Shown here: piece after piece, positions 25,431-34,929 of the stretch
Position numbering within the stretch: position 1 is the stretch's first letter
Layout of the letters: each line of letters begins with the position of its first letter
DNA from: Psychrobacillus psychrodurans
Lineage (GTDB): Bacteria; Bacillota; Bacilli; Bacillales_A; Planococcaceae
Assembly: GCA_900114885.1 (NCBI GenBank)
Contig: FOUN01000006.1
Location: 157,949 to 221,948, forward strand
Direction of reading: 5' to 3'
Length of the DNA stretch: 64,000 nucleotides
Program-made: the position numbers and the translations under genes
Notes under the pieces: model-generated
What the model saw: only the letters and a program-made list of their open reading frames with translations
Database searches by the model: none
Told to the model about the DNA's origin: nothing

Positions 25431-26378
25431 TTATTTTATAGCAGCTAGTCTAACTTCTACTTCTTCTTCTGATAATTTATGTTCTACGATGTAGCGGTTG
25501 CGTGGATGTTCACGGCATTCATCGGAACAGCTTCGTAAATACTTATGTTCGTTTTCTTCTGAGCAAAGAATTTTATCATTACAATCAGGGTTTGCGCAGT
25601 TAACATAACGCTCACATGGCTCTCCTGTGAAATGGTCCTTTCCAACAACGACATGCTCTACTTGGTTGATTGGCACAGCTATGCGCTCATCAAATACGTA
25701 CATTTGACCATCCCAAAGCTGGCCGCGCACTTCTGGATCTTTGGCGTAAGTTGCGATTCCGCCGTGTAGTTGACCCACACCTTCAAAACCTTCTCTAACT
25801 AACCAACCCGAGAATTTTTCACAACGTATCCCACCAGTACAATAGGTAAGTACTTTTTTACCTTCGAACATTTCTTTGTTCTCTAGCATCCAGTCTGGCA
25901 GGTCACGGAAGTTGCGAATTTCTGGACGGATTGCTCCGCGGAAGTGACCTAGGTCAAATTCATAATCATTACGAGCATCAATAACAACCGTATCTTCTGC
26001 TTGCATTTGTTCAAAGAACTCTTTTGGAGAAAGGTATTGTCCTGTTATTTCATTTGGATTAATATCATCAGCTAATCCTAAATGCACAATCTCTTTCTTA
26101 GGACGAACATGCATTTTCTTGAAGGCATGTCCTTCTGTTTCATCTATTTTATACACCATGTCGGCAAAGCGTTCATCTGCCTTCATCATGTTCATGTATG
26201 CGTCAGTTTGTTCTATCGTTCCTGAGCAAGTTCCGTTTATTCCTTCGTCTGATACTAAAATACGCCCTTTTAACCCAAGTTCCTTACATGCAGCAAGATG
26301 TTCTTGTGCAAATGTTACTGGATCTTCAATCGGGACATATTTATAGTAAAGTAATACTCTGTATGCATTTGTTTCCAT
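25431..26378 (-). CDS. trhO: tRNA uridine(34) hydroxylase TrhO (rhodanese family)
   Basis: A 315-aa protein. It has an N-terminal ferredoxin-like UPF0176 domain (residues 1-100), a rhodanese domain (about 120-215) with catalytic Cys180 in [13 protein letters not shown], and a C-terminal Cys-rich tail ([12 protein letters not shown]...[12 protein letters not shown]). This is the TrhO/YbfQ architecture. TrhO makes 5-hydroxyuridine at the wobble position of certain tRNAs in an oxygen-dependent reaction. ATG 26378 follows AGGTGGAG. Monocistronic. Confidence 0.92.
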   Translation of the reverse strand: METNAYRVLLYYKYVPIEDPVTFAQEHLAACKELGLKGRILVSDEGINGTCSGTIEQTDAYMNMMKADERFADMVYKIDETEGHAFKKMHVRPKKEIVHLGLADDINPNEITGQYLSPKEFFEQMQAEDTVVIDARNDYEFDLGHFRGAIRPEIRNFRDLPDWMLENKEMFEGKKVLTYCTGGIRCEKFSGWLVREGFEGVGQLHGGIATYAKDPEVRGQLWDGQMYVFDERIAVPINQVEHVVVGKDHFTGEPCERYVNCANPDCNDKILCSEENEHKYLRSCSDECREHPRNRYIVEHKLSEEEVEVRLAAIK

Positions 26379-26566
26379 TTTTTACTCCACCTTTTCTAAT
26401 TTTGTCCACCGTCTAATATACCAAAAAACACGTCTAATGTTAAATAGATTGTTTCTTTTAAAATATACCAGTTTTAAAAACAATTCAGTTTTTTCAAAAC
26501 TGCTCCCTTACAGTGGATTCGCAACTCTCAATCTATAGTTCAGGTAGCACGCCCGGAGCACAAAGA

Positions 26567-26600
26567 AAGTCAGTATCCGTCTCTCGGACACTGACTTTTT
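26567..26600 (-). terminator. Terminator of Ca2+/H+ exchanger gene
   Basis: AGTCAGT-TCC and GGA-ACTGACT pair, with T-rich tracts on both sides, 12 bp past the stop. Confidence 0.75.
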
Positions 26601-26611
26601 AACTTGCACTC

Positions 26612-27664
26612 TTAAAGCAGATAAAATCCAATTCCCATGATCAAATATGCCGCGAAAAGAGTTAATCCTTCAAACCAATTCGATTCCCCATCATTTGAAA
26701 GGTTAATGACAAGAAGTGCTGCGGTAACCATCGCCACAAGTTCAGGCCATGTGAAAACGAGCGACATCGGTTCAGGCATAAACAAAGAGACAATTACTAA
26801 TATCGGCGCTACGAACATGGCAACCTGCAGTGTTGAACCTACTGCAATTTCCACAGATACATCCATTTTGTTTTTAACGGCCATCGTAATGGCTGAAACA
26901 TGTTCAGCCGCATTACCAACAATCGCTACAATAATGACACCGATAAACAACTCTGTCCATCCAAACTTTTCACCGAGCATTTCAAATGTATGTACTAGTT
27001 GTTCAGATACAAAAGCAACTACTACTGTGGCTAACAGTAGTATTAAAATGGACTTACCTTTCGTCCATTCCGGTACTTCTGTTTCCTTTTCAGGTTGGTC
27101 AGAGGAAGCGAATACGCCTCGATGCGTAACGAGTTTGAAAAATAGTCCGGCTAGATACAGTGTAATTAATATAATGGCTATTCCAATGCTCAAATACAAT
27201 GTTTTTGGCGGATTCATACTCATTGAAAATACTTCAGGAATTACAAACGCGATGATCACAGCAAAAATAAGCAACCCTGCATTATATCTGGAATCATGAA
27301 CACTAAATTTTTGACGTTTAAACTTGATGCCTCCTGCAAAAAATGAAAGTCCAAGTACAAGCAGTAAATTACCGAGAACCGATCCAGTCAGTGAAGCTAG
27401 AACGATTCCAACCATTCCAGCCTTCAATGTAAATATAGAAATAATAAGTTCAACTGCGTTTCCAAAGGTAGCATTTAACAATCCGCCAATCCTTGGTCCG
27501 CTTACAATCGCCAGGCTTTCCGTTGCCCTCCCTATATACCCTGAGAGCCCAATAATACTTGTGCAGCAAAGAAAGAACATAACCATATCTGACCAATTGA
27601 AAAAGGCACCCACTAGAACTAAGGGTACACCCACAAAAACAAGAACTGCAAAGAGTTTATCCAA
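26612..27664 (-). CDS. cax: Ca2+/H+ exchanger, CaCA superfamily CAX type
   Basis: A 350-aa, 11-TM antiporter. The two inverted alpha repeats are plain: GLLNATFGNAVELIISIFTLK (about 61-80) and GNAAEHVSAITMAVKNKMDV (about 251-270), each with the ion-binding Asn/Glu. An acidic stretch (SSDQPEKETEVPEW) links the halves. It exports Ca2+ in exchange for protons across the cytoplasmic membrane. Start is TTG 27664 after AGAGGTGATTTT. It resembles B. subtilis ChaA/YfkE. Monocistronic. Confidence 0.88.
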   Translation of the reverse strand: MDKLFAVLVFVGVPLVLVGAFFNWSDMVMFFLCCTSIIGLSGYIGRATESLAIVSGPRIGGLLNATFGNAVELIISIFTLKAGMVGIVLASLTGSVLGNLLLVLGLSFFAGGIKFKRQKFSVHDSRYNAGLLIFAVIIAFVIPEVFSMSMNPPKTLYLSIGIAIILITLYLAGLFFKLVTHRGVFASSDQPEKETEVPEWTKGKSILILLLATVVVAFVSEQLVHTFEMLGEKFGWTELFIGVIIVAIVGNAAEHVSAITMAVKNKMDVSVEIAVGSTLQVAMFVAPILVIVSLFMPEPMSLVFTWPELVAMVTAALLVINLSNDGESNWFEGLTLFAAYLIMGIGFYLL

Positions 27665-27835
27665 AAAATCACCTCTTCATTAAAACGACCCTCTCCTGAG
27701 TCTCTACTCTATCTTTCCCTTTTCTAATAAATAAGAAACACTACTTCCAATTATTCATTATGAAAAAAATTAAATGCTCTTTCACCGCAACCTTCATAAT
27801 ATGTGTAGTGAATGGAAAAGAGCGATATATAATGA

Positions 27836-27887
27836 AAGGTACCCGGTACTAATACAATTCAGAATTGTTTTAGTACCGAGTACCTTA
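27836..27887 (-). terminator. Terminator of ugp operon
   Basis: AGGTAC-CGGTACTAA and TTAGTACCG-GTACCTT form a long interrupted stem immediately after the ugpB stop, with TTTCATT on the minus strand. Confidence 0.7.
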
Positions 27888-27901
27888 ATGTGTGTTCTTG
27901 T

Positions 27902-29269
27902 CTATTTTGTTTTATTAGCAATTTCTATTGCACGATTGGTTCCTTCTGCTGCTGTATCTAGTACTTCTTGTGGGTCCATTCCCTGATATAGATTTTCTAA
28001 TGCCGTTACAATTTGTTGACGGGATTCAGGGAATACAGATATTAAAGCACCTTGTGTTGCGATAGAAGGCTCAGTACTTTGCAATTGATCTACAGTTACT
28101 TTTAACTGTGGTGTAACCTCCCATGCATCTTTGACGATTTGTTCGTCGTATGCAGATGGGTTGATCGCAAAGTAACCTGTTTCTAAATGCCATTTTGCTT
28201 GAACTTCAGGAGTAGTTAAGTATTTCATAAATTCCCATGCTGCCTCTTGCTCTGCCTCCGCAATTCCTTTAGACATCCATAGTGATGCTCCACCTATAAC
28301 AACGCCATTACGCTTTACTTCATCTGCGTATGGGATATATGCTGCACCTACTTCAAATGGAGCGTTATCAATAATACCTTTTATACCCGCAGAGGAATCC
28401 ATATACATTGCAACTTTTCCAGATTGGAATGCTGCACGGATATCATCCCAGTTTGTTCCGAAGTTTCCGAAAGTCCCTGCTTTGTTCATAGTATCTAGGA
28501 ACCTAAATACATTAAGTCCTTCTGGTCCATTGAAAGTAGCTTTTGTTGCATCTCCTGCACGACCATTTTCTTCATCTACATATAGTCCACCTTGCGTTGC
28601 CACTAACTCTTCAAAAAACCATCCGTATGTTAGCATGGAGAAGCCCTTCATATCATCTGTTTTCAATTTTGCAGCTGCATCAATAACCTCCGAAAATGTT
28701 TCTGGGGCTTTTTCTGGATCAAGACCTGCTGCTTTAAATGCATCTTTGTTGTATAGCATTACTGGTGTGGATGAGTTAAACGGCATAGAGTATAACTGAT
28801 CATCTACTGTGTAGTAATTTAAAATATTTTCTTCAAGTTGAGAAATGTCGTATTTATCTTTATCAATAAATTTCTGAATCGGCTCTACAAAGCCACTATC
28901 AATCATATATTTTGTTCCAACTTCAAACACCTGCGTTATGGCAGGGGCATCTTTTGTACCTCCAACACTACGAAGCTTTGTTAATGATTCTTCATATGAC
29001 CCTTGGAATTCTGCCTGCACTTCGTATTTATCTTGAGATGTATTAAAGTCTGCAACAATTGCATCTAAGGAAACTTGACCTGCTCCAGACATTGCATGCC
29101 AAAAAGAAATGACAGTTTTGCCTTCTTCATTGGTTACTACTTCTTTTTCGGTTTCCGCCTCATTACCGTCCGTTTCAGACGAACTACTCTCACTGTTTGT
29201 ACATGCTACTAAAGCAAAAAGACTAAGTAATAATAAAGCTAATAATGCAAATTTTGATGAGTTCTTCAT
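27902..29269 (-). CDS. ugpB: Glycerol-3-phosphate ABC transporter, substrate-binding lipoprotein
   Basis: A 455-aa family-1 solute-binding protein. The lipoprotein signal ends in LFALVACTNS (lipid-anchored Cys23). A Ser/Glu-rich linker follows, then the mature domain (VISFWHAMSGAGQVSLDAIV), which is characteristic of UgpB-type G3P-binding proteins (the FWHxM segment). It delivers glycerol-3-phosphate or glycerophosphodiesters to UgpAE. It is the last gene of the operon, 38 bp after ugpE. The adjacent GDPD supports the substrate assignment. Confidence 0.85.
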   Translation of the reverse strand: MKNSSKFALLALLLLSLFALVACTNSESSSSETDGNEAETEKEVVTNEEGKTVISFWHAMSGAGQVSLDAIVADFNTSQDKYEVQAEFQGSYEESLTKLRSVGGTKDAPAITQVFEVGTKYMIDSGFVEPIQKFIDKDKYDISQLEENILNYYTVDDQLYSMPFNSSTPVMLYNKDAFKAAGLDPEKAPETFSEVIDAAAKLKTDDMKGFSMLTYGWFFEELVATQGGLYVDEENGRAGDATKATFNGPEGLNVFRFLDTMNKAGTFGNFGTNWDDIRAAFQSGKVAMYMDSSAGIKGIIDNAPFEVGAAYIPYADEVKRNGVVIGGASLWMSKGIAEAEQEAAWEFMKYLTTPEVQAKWHLETGYFAINPSAYDEQIVKDAWEVTPQLKVTVDQLQSTEPSIATQGALISVFPESRQQIVTALENLYQGMDPQEVLDTAAEGTNRAIEIANKTK

Positions 29270-29306
29270 ATTTAAAATACACCTCTTTTTTAGTTTTGAA
29301 CAACCG

Positions 29307-30119
29307 TTATTTTAGAGCTCCTTGCGTTAACCCTTTTTGTAATTGCTTTTGACCTAAAAATAATAATAGTAGTGTTGGTATAATAACTACAATTACCCCC
29401 GCCATAACCACCCCCCATTCTGTAGCTACTTCTTGCGATTGAAGTTGCTTTAAACCAATTTGGACGGTTCGAACGGAATTATTAGTAGTCACTAGAAGTG
29501 GCCATAAATACATATTCCATGTCGTCAAAAACCCATAAGCACCTAATGTAACAAGACTTGTCTTAGAAACAGGCAAAACTACGCGAAAGAAAAATCCAAA
29601 CTTACTTAGTCCTGCTATTTGTGAAGCCTCATGGAGCTCTTTTGGAATAGTTTTAAAATGCTGTCTCAGTAAAAAAGTACCAAATGCCAAAGCAAAAAAC
29701 GGTAATGTCATTCCTTGATAAGTATTAATCCAGTCTAGTTTTTGAATGGTGAAGAAGTTAGGAATCATCGTAGCTTCCCATGGAATCATCATTGTTGATA
29801 TAAATAAGAAAAAGATAAAATCTCTACCCTTAAACGGGATAAATACAAATGCATATGCAGCCAAACTACAAACGACTAACTGACCAAGCATTACACCGAG
29901 TGAAACGACAAAACTATTTATCAAATAATTAAATAAAGGAAGTCGCTCAAATACCTTTACATAATTATCTAGACTAAAGGTAGACGGCAGTAACTTACCG
30001 GATAAAATCTCACCGCCAGTCATGAAACTTATCATAAATGCATAAATGATAGGAAAAAACAGGATTAATGAAGTAATAATTAATAAGAAGTAAAGAACTA
30101 GCTTTTTCCATAATCTCAT
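29307..30119 (-). CDS. ugpE: Glycerol-3-phosphate ABC transporter permease UgpE
   Basis: A 270-aa permease with six TM segments. The EAA loop EASQIAGLSKFGFFFRVVLP (about 163-182) is the contact for the ATPase, and the MPWEATMIPNFF-type segment (MIPWEATMIPNFF) is typical of MalG/UgpE. The ATG overlaps the ugpA stop by 4 bp, indicating translational coupling. Confidence 0.85.
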   Translation of the reverse strand: MRLWKKLVLYFLLIITSLILFFPIIYAFMISFMTGGEILSGKLLPSTFSLDNYVKVFERLPLFNYLINSFVVSLGVMLGQLVVCSLAAYAFVFIPFKGRDFIFFLFISTMMIPWEATMIPNFFTIQKLDWINTYQGMTLPFFALAFGTFLLRQHFKTIPKELHEASQIAGLSKFGFFFRVVLPVSKTSLVTLGAYGFLTTWNMYLWPLLVTTNNSVRTVQIGLKQLQSQEVATEWGVVMAGVIVVIIPTLLLLFLGQKQLQKGLTQGALK

Positions 30120-31027
30120 TGGTAATGCACCTTCTTTTCCCCAAGCTTAAATTGTAAAATCGTAACGATTAAAATGCATATAAACAAGAACACAGCTTGG
30201 GCACTAGCGGTTCCGAATTGATAATTGATAAATGCTTCTTTATATATAGAATATACGATTAAATTGGTAGACTGAGATGGACCACCTTTAGTTAAGATAT
30301 CGATCTGTCCAAACGTTTGAAATGCATTAATAAGTGAAATCGTAATGATGAAAAACAAAGTTGGAGAGAGCATTGGAATAGTAATTCTCTTTAGCCGATA
30401 CCAATAACTAGCACCATCAATACGAGCACTTTCATATAAATGCTCATCTATATTTTGCAATCCCCCAAGTATTATCAAGAAGGAAAACCCTGTATTTAGC
30501 CATATAGTTGAGAGTGAAACTGAAAATAATGCCCAAGTTGGATCTAATAGCCATTCAATTTGTGGCAGATTAAAGATATTTAATAATTTATTGAACATAC
30601 CAACACTCGGATGAAACAAGAATAGCCAAACTACAGAGGACGCTGCAACCGATATTCCCATTGTCGAAGCGTAGATAGTCCTGAAAATACCGATTCCTCT
30701 CAGTTTTTCATTTGCGAGTAACGCTAAAATGAGTGCAATAATAATCCCAGTCGGAACTGTATATAAAACGAATAAGAATGTTGCTTTAATACTGTTAAGG
30801 AAGGCATCCGATTCCAGTAAATAAGTATAGTTTTCTAAACCTACGAAAATTGCGGCTTCTCCTGCTTGGTCTGTTAAAAAGAAACTTAAGTAGATGGTCC
30901 GAAACATCGGATAAAAAACAAATACAGAAAATAATATAATGGAAGGCAATAAATACAATAATGCGATTCGAGCATTAGAGGAACGTTTCCAATAGCTTAT
31001 CTTTTTAGGTTTAGATACGACCATCAT
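30116..31027 (-). CDS. ugpA: Glycerol-3-phosphate ABC transporter permease UgpA
   Basis: A 303-aa MalF/UgpA-type permease with six TM segments. The EAA loop is YESARIDGASYWYRLKRITI (about 197-216). It starts at ATG 31027, overlapping the ugpC stop (ATGA), with AGAGGTA upstream. It pairs with UgpE in the membrane. Confidence 0.85.
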   Translation of the reverse strand: MMVVSKPKKISYWKRSSNARIALLYLLPSIILFSVFVFYPMFRTIYLSFFLTDQAGEAAIFVGLENYTYLLESDAFLNSIKATFLFVLYTVPTGIIIALILALLANEKLRGIGIFRTIYASTMGISVAASSVVWLFLFHPSVGMFNKLLNIFNLPQIEWLLDPTWALFSVSLSTIWLNTGFSFLIILGGLQNIDEHLYESARIDGASYWYRLKRITIPMLSPTLFFIITISLINAFQTFGQIDILTKGGPSQSTNLIVYSIYKEAFINYQFGTASAQAVFLFICILIVTILQFKLGEKKVHYQ

Positions 31028-32160
31028 ACAAATACCTCTTTACCAAAAACATGGTTCTCGACATCTGATGGAGTTTTCATAATTTCCTTTGTCTCACTAT
31101 TGAAGAAACAGAAGGATTCATAATTCATCATTAAAGGAATTTTATCTCCTATTTCTATTTGCCACTGTCCACTCCACTTAACTTGCCAGGATTCCTCATT
31201 TAGTAAAAAAGTAAAAATTGTTTCATTTCCTAAAATTTCTACGTTTGAAACTTCCACCACGAATTTGTCTTTTTCCTCAGTCTCTTTGGTTGCTGCTTTT
31301 ATATGTTCTGGTCTTATCCCTACAATTACTCGCTCGGTTAGAAAGTGTGCATCTACTGTTGGAACTGGAATTAGAATCGAATCATTTAACCTAATCGTAC
31401 TCGTCAGGTTGTCCCCAACTCCGCTCGCTAGATTCATAGGGGGTGAACCGATAAATGTAGCTACGAAAGGATTAGCTGGGTTGTTATAAATGTCGATAGG
31501 CTTTCCTATTTGCTGGATAGATCCTTCATGAAGAATCATTATTCGGTCTCCCATAGTCATTGCTTCTATTTGGTCATGTGTCACATAAATCATAGTAATA
31601 CCTAAGCGTCTTTGAATTTGTCTTATTTCGGAACGCATATGTGCTCGGAGCTTTGCATCTAAATTAGATAATGGTTCATCCATTAAACAAATAGGTGCTT
31701 CGTTAACTATAGCTCGAGCTAACGCCACCCTTTGACGCTGTCCACCTGATAATTCTCTAGGTTTTCGCTTTAAATATTCCGTTAAACCAAGCATTGCTGC
31801 CACTTCACTTGTACGTTTAGCTCGCTCTTTTTTATCGATTTTTTTTACATGTAAACCGAATTGAATATTTTCTTCAACCGTTAGGTGAGGGTATAACGCA
31901 TAATTTTGAAACACCATGGATAAATCTCGTTTACTTGGAGGCAAATCATTTACTTCTGTATCACCAATTTTAAGTGTCCCGCCTGTTATATCTTCTAGTC
32001 CCGCAATCATTCGAAGCATGGTACTTTTTCCACAACCAGAAGGACCGACTAGAACAAAAAATTCCCCCGGTTCAATAGTTACGTTAATATTAGAAATAAC
32101 ATTAGATTGCTTATCATACGATTTGGAGATATCAATTAGTTCGACCCTTTTCAAAGACAT
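31024..32160 (-). CDS. ugpC: Sugar-phosphate ABC transporter ATPase UgpC
   Basis: About 378 aa from ATG 32160, which follows GAGAGGATG; the frame extends 8 codons further up without a ribosome site. Walker A is GPSGCGKST, the signature LSGGQRQRVALARA, Walker B ICLMDEPLSNLD, and H-loop YVTHDQ. A C-terminal OB-fold (TOBE) regulatory domain follows from about 240 (VGIRPEHI). This CUT1-family ATPase drives G3P import with UgpA and UgpE. First gene of the operon, divergent from glpQ. Confidence 0.88.
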   Translation of the reverse strand: MSLKRVELIDISKSYDKQSNVISNINVTIEPGEFFVLVGPSGCGKSTMLRMIAGLEDITGGTLKIGDTEVNDLPPSKRDLSMVFQNYALYPHLTVEENIQFGLHVKKIDKKERAKRTSEVAAMLGLTEYLKRKPRELSGGQRQRVALARAIVNEAPICLMDEPLSNLDAKLRAHMRSEIRQIQRRLGITMIYVTHDQIEAMTMGDRIMILHEGSIQQIGKPIDIYNNPANPFVATFIGSPPMNLASGVGDNLTSTIRLNDSILIPVPTVDAHFLTERVIVGIRPEHIKAATKETEEKDKFVVEVSNVEILGNETIFTFLLNEESWQVKWSGQWQIEIGDKIPLMMNYESFCFFNSETKEIMKTPSDVENHVFGKEVFV

Positions 32161-32281
32161 TTCATCCTCTCTACCATTCATCATATAAGTTTATAGTGAC
32201 GCCATAGCTAATAAAGGTGGTAAAATTCCAGTAGCTTCATTTTACAAGACATGCCATCAATGTATATAGAAATAACTAATT

Positions 32282-32327
32282 TTTACATAATATTTACATT
32301 TTTACTAAACCTTATAAAATCTTTACA
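32282..32327 (+). promoter_or_regulatory. Pho-box-like TTTACA repeats and promoter of glpQ
   Basis: TTTACA occurs at 32282-32287, 32293-32298 (11-bp step) and 32322-32327, with TTTACT at 32301-32306. Bacillus PhoP binds TT(A/T/C)ACA repeats with an 11-bp period. A TATAAA (32313-32318) suits the -10 region. The boxes read toward glpQ. PhoP control is inference but fits a phosphodiester-scavenging enzyme. Confidence 0.55.
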
Positions 32328-32342
32328 AGAATGGAGTCTCTC

Positions 32343-33209
32343 ATGCGGTTAATATTTTTTATACTAGTAATTTTATGTTTAGTTGCGGGCTGTGATGACC
32401 AAGAAAGTAATATACAGCCTCTTTCCAATGAAAAGTTTTTAATTATCGCGCACCGCGGGGCTTCTGCTATTGCACCTGAACATACCATTGTTGCTTACGA
32501 AATTGCTCATCAGGCTGATGTCGATTATATTGAAATAGATTTACAAATGACTAAGGATGGAGTCCTTGTTGCCATGCACGATGAAAAAGTGGATCGTACA
32601 ACGGATGGAACAGGATTTGTAAAGGAGTATACTTTGGAGGAATTAGAACAGTTAAATGCAGGGAAATGGTTTAATGAAGCATTTCCAGGGTTAGCTAATA
32701 GAGAGTTTGAACAAGAAGGAGTACCTACTTTAGAGGAAATCTTTCTCCATTTCGGAGATGATGTAAACTACTATATCGAATTGAAGTCTCCTAGTATCTA
32801 CGAGGGAATGGAAGAAAAGCTATTTACTTTATTAAGAAAATATAATTTAATTCGAGATACAGGGGACTTACCAAAAGTAATTGTGGAGTCGTTTAATGAA
32901 GATAGCTTAACAAAGTTTCATGCACTAGAACCGCAGCTTCCTCTGATTCAACTATTTAGTTTCAAAGAGAAAGCTGCTTTATCCCATTCTGATTATAAAC
33001 GATTACAAACTTATGCTAGTGGAATTGGGGTCAATATAAAATCCGTTGATCAAGACTTTATCCATGATGCACAATTAAATGGATTTAAGGTTCATCTTTT
33101 TTCTATTAAAAATGAAATAGAAATGAAAAATGCATACCATCTTGATGCAAATGGGGTTTTCACAGATACCCCCACCCTAGGCGATATTCTTTTGCAAGAA
33201 GAAAGTTAG
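32343..33209 (+). CDS. glpQ: Glycerophosphodiester phosphodiesterase, lipoprotein
   Basis: About 288 aa from ATG 32343, placed 7 nt after GGAG; the ATG 12 bp upstream overlaps that site. The lipoprotein signal ends in LCLVAGCDDQ. Catalytic residues are in IIAHRGASAIAPEHT (His and Arg of the GDPD core), IEIDLQMTKDGVLVAMHD (Glu, Asp, His) and YIELKSP. The enzyme cleaves glycerophosphodiesters to glycerol-3-phosphate plus an alcohol on the outer face of the membrane. It thus feeds the divergent UgpCAEB importer. Its stop overlaps by 4 bp the stop of the convergent yqxD-type gene. Confidence 0.9.
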   Translation: MRLIFFILVILCLVAGCDDQESNIQPLSNEKFLIIAHRGASAIAPEHTIVAYEIAHQADVDYIEIDLQMTKDGVLVAMHDEKVDRTTDGTGFVKEYTLEELEQLNAGKWFNEAFPGLANREFEQEGVPTLEEIFLHFGDDVNYYIELKSPSIYEGMEEKLFTLLRKYNLIRDTGDLPKVIVESFNEDSLTKFHALEPQLPLIQLFSFKEKAALSHSDYKRLQTYASGIGVNIKSVDQDFIHDAQLNGFKVHLFSIKNEIEMKNAYHLDANGVFTDTPTLGDILLQEES

Positions 33210-33658
33210 TTTCCAACTTGTAGGGCATGTTCGCATAGTTTACGGAAGCTTGCTTCAAATTTTTCATTGTCTTCTTTTTGGCGTTTTTTTGGTCCCTTCA
33301 AACGACCACCAGCCTGTCTAATTTTCTTGGATATATGGCGACTATCTAGAAGCTGGTCAATGTTTTCAGGGGTATACCATCGCCCGTTTTGATCGATAGC
33401 AAACCCTTGTTTGGCTAAAACCATCGCAGCTAGACCATAATCTTGCGTCACTACTATGTCACCCTTGTTTACTCTATTCACTAAAACAAAATCTACTGCA
33501 TCTGCTCCTTTAGATACCATTACTGTATCTGCACCTTCTCTTTGCATATAATGTGCGGTATCACATAGTAATGTTACGTTCATTTTAAACTTTTTCGCCA
33601 CATGAATAGTCAAATCTACTACTGGACATCCATCTGCATCGACCAAAATACTTACCAT
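33206..33658 (-). CDS. yqxD: YaiI/YqxD family protein (DUF188)
   Basis: 150 aa from ATG 33658; a GTG three codons upstream lies inside the GAGGTG ribosome site. The N-terminal ILVDADGCPVV and the TQDYGLAAMVLAKQG segment define the UPF0178/YaiI-YqxD family, a PIN-like fold with conserved acidic residues. The C-terminal RQAGGRLKGPKKRQKEDNE is also typical. Function unknown; nuclease activity is only inferred from the fold. The 3' end overlaps glpQ convergently. Confidence 0.9.
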   Translation of the reverse strand: MVSILVDADGCPVVDLTIHVAKKFKMNVTLLCDTAHYMQREGADTVMVSKGADAVDFVLVNRVNKGDIVVTQDYGLAAMVLAKQGFAIDQNGRWYTPENIDQLLDSRHISKKIRQAGGRLKGPKKRQKEDNEKFEASFRKLCEHALQVGN

Positions 33659-33806
33659 CTTACGCACCTCTTTTTAACTTCCTTGCATTCCATTGTATTA
33701 TACCCAATCGTTTAAAGTACAATGTATTGAGAAAAGCACTTCTAAAGTTTTAAGTCAGCAATCTTACTTAAATAAAAACATTTGTTTATACTTTCTTATC
33801 TTTTGA

Positions 33807-33833
33807 AAAAAACGTCCAAGATTCTGGACGTTT
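33807..33833 (-). terminator. Terminator of the SsuABC-like operon
   Basis: AAAACGTCCA and TGGACGTTTT pair around AGATTC, followed on the minus strand by TTTTTC, immediately after the stop codon. Confidence 0.85.
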
Positions 33834-34918
33834 TACTTTTCATATGCTCCTAATAGTTCTACCGCTTTTTCTGTCATCGATGTATCTACCGCCTTATCAA
33901 AGTCTACATCCCCACTTATTGCTCCGTTTTCTTTGTATGCATTATATTGCTTTAATACATCATCTAAAAACATTTTACCATCTGGGTCTAATCCAGTAAC
34001 ATAAACTTTCTCCCAGAGTTCAGAATCTTTTAGCGAAGTATGCTGCTTCATAATATCTATAATCTCGGTTTTATTTTCACCTTTGATAAAGGCATCATTG
34101 TAGTCTCGAACACCTTTTAAATAGGCAGCCATAAATCGAAGAGATACATCCTGTTCATCGCTCATAAACTGTGGAGACCCTAAAACCATTGCAATTTGAG
34201 ACTCTGGCGCATAATCAGTCGCATCTCCAAAGCGCTGATGAAAACCATTTTCAATTCCTTGAGCTATCAAAGGCTCAATCTGTAACGCCGCATCAATAGA
34301 TCCGTTTTCAATTGCACCCAACATACTTCCGAAATCGGCAAGTAATATAAGCTCCACGTCCTCAGATGTTAGTCCAGCGTGTTTTAGCATTTCCAAATAG
34401 ATATATTCATCAATCGAGTTTTTAGAGGATATTGCAATTTTTTTGCCTTTAAAATCTTCGTATTCTTTTATTTCATCTACCATATGATTACCAATAACAA
34501 ATGAGAAATAGGATTTCCCTGGAACATTATGCCCTTTGTCTGCGATAATCTTCACGTCAATTCCTTGTGCAATGGCATTAAAGAACGATGCAGTTGATAC
34601 CCCTCCTGCGATATCTACATCCCCAGACGCAAGGGCTGGTAACATTTCATCACTATTCGAGAATACTGCAAACTCTACATCTATATTGTAATCCTCAAAG
34701 TATCCTTTTTCTTTTGCAATATAAAACCCTGCTCCAGAAGCGGATCCATCCTCTGCAATAATTACCTTCACTTTTTCATCCAGCGGTGCAAGGTCTCCTG
34801 AAGGATTGTCTTTACTAACTTCATCGTCCACTCCAGTTGTACCTTCCTTGTCTTTGGAACTACATGCACCTAGTAGAAGTACAACTGATGCTATAATTAT
34901 AAACCACCATTTTTTCAC
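33833..34918 (-). CDS. ABC transporter substrate-binding lipoprotein (NMT1/SsuA-like)
   Basis: A 361-aa lipoprotein; the signal ends in VVLLLGACSS (Cys20). The mature domain belongs to the NMT1/TauA/SsuA group: YIAKEKGYFEDYNIDVEF, LASGDVDIAGGVSTASF and GKKIAISSKNS are typical. The ligand (sulfonate, taurine, nitrate, thiamine precursor or other) cannot be read from sequence. GTG start after AAGGAGG. Last in an operon with ATPase (11 bp upstream) and permease. No desulfonation genes are nearby. Confidence 0.8.
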   Translation of the reverse strand: MKKWWFIIIASVVLLLGACSSKDKEGTTGVDDEVSKDNPSGDLAPLDEKVKVIIAEDGSASGAGFYIAKEKGYFEDYNIDVEFAVFSNSDEMLPALASGDVDIAGGVSTASFFNAIAQGIDVKIIADKGHNVPGKSYFSFVIGNHMVDEIKEYEDFKGKKIAISSKNSIDEYIYLEMLKHAGLTSEDVELILLADFGSMLGAIENGSIDAALQIEPLIAQGIENGFHQRFGDATDYAPESQIAMVLGSPQFMSDEQDVSLRFMAAYLKGVRDYNDAFIKGENKTEIIDIMKQHTSLKDSELWEKVYVTGLDPDGKMFLDDVLKQYNAYKENGAISGDVDFDKAVDTSMTEKAVELLGAYEK

Positions 34919-34929
34919 ATATGTCCTCC

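Noticed and set aside
26637..27299. 220-codon plus-strand frame inside the Ca2+/H+ exchanger gene
   Set aside because: It is the antisense shadow of a membrane protein gene and has no start signals.
32185..32281. Pho boxes directed at ugpC
   Set aside because: No TT(A/T/C)ACA repeats with 11-bp phasing are visible on the minus strand; the boxes read only toward glpQ.
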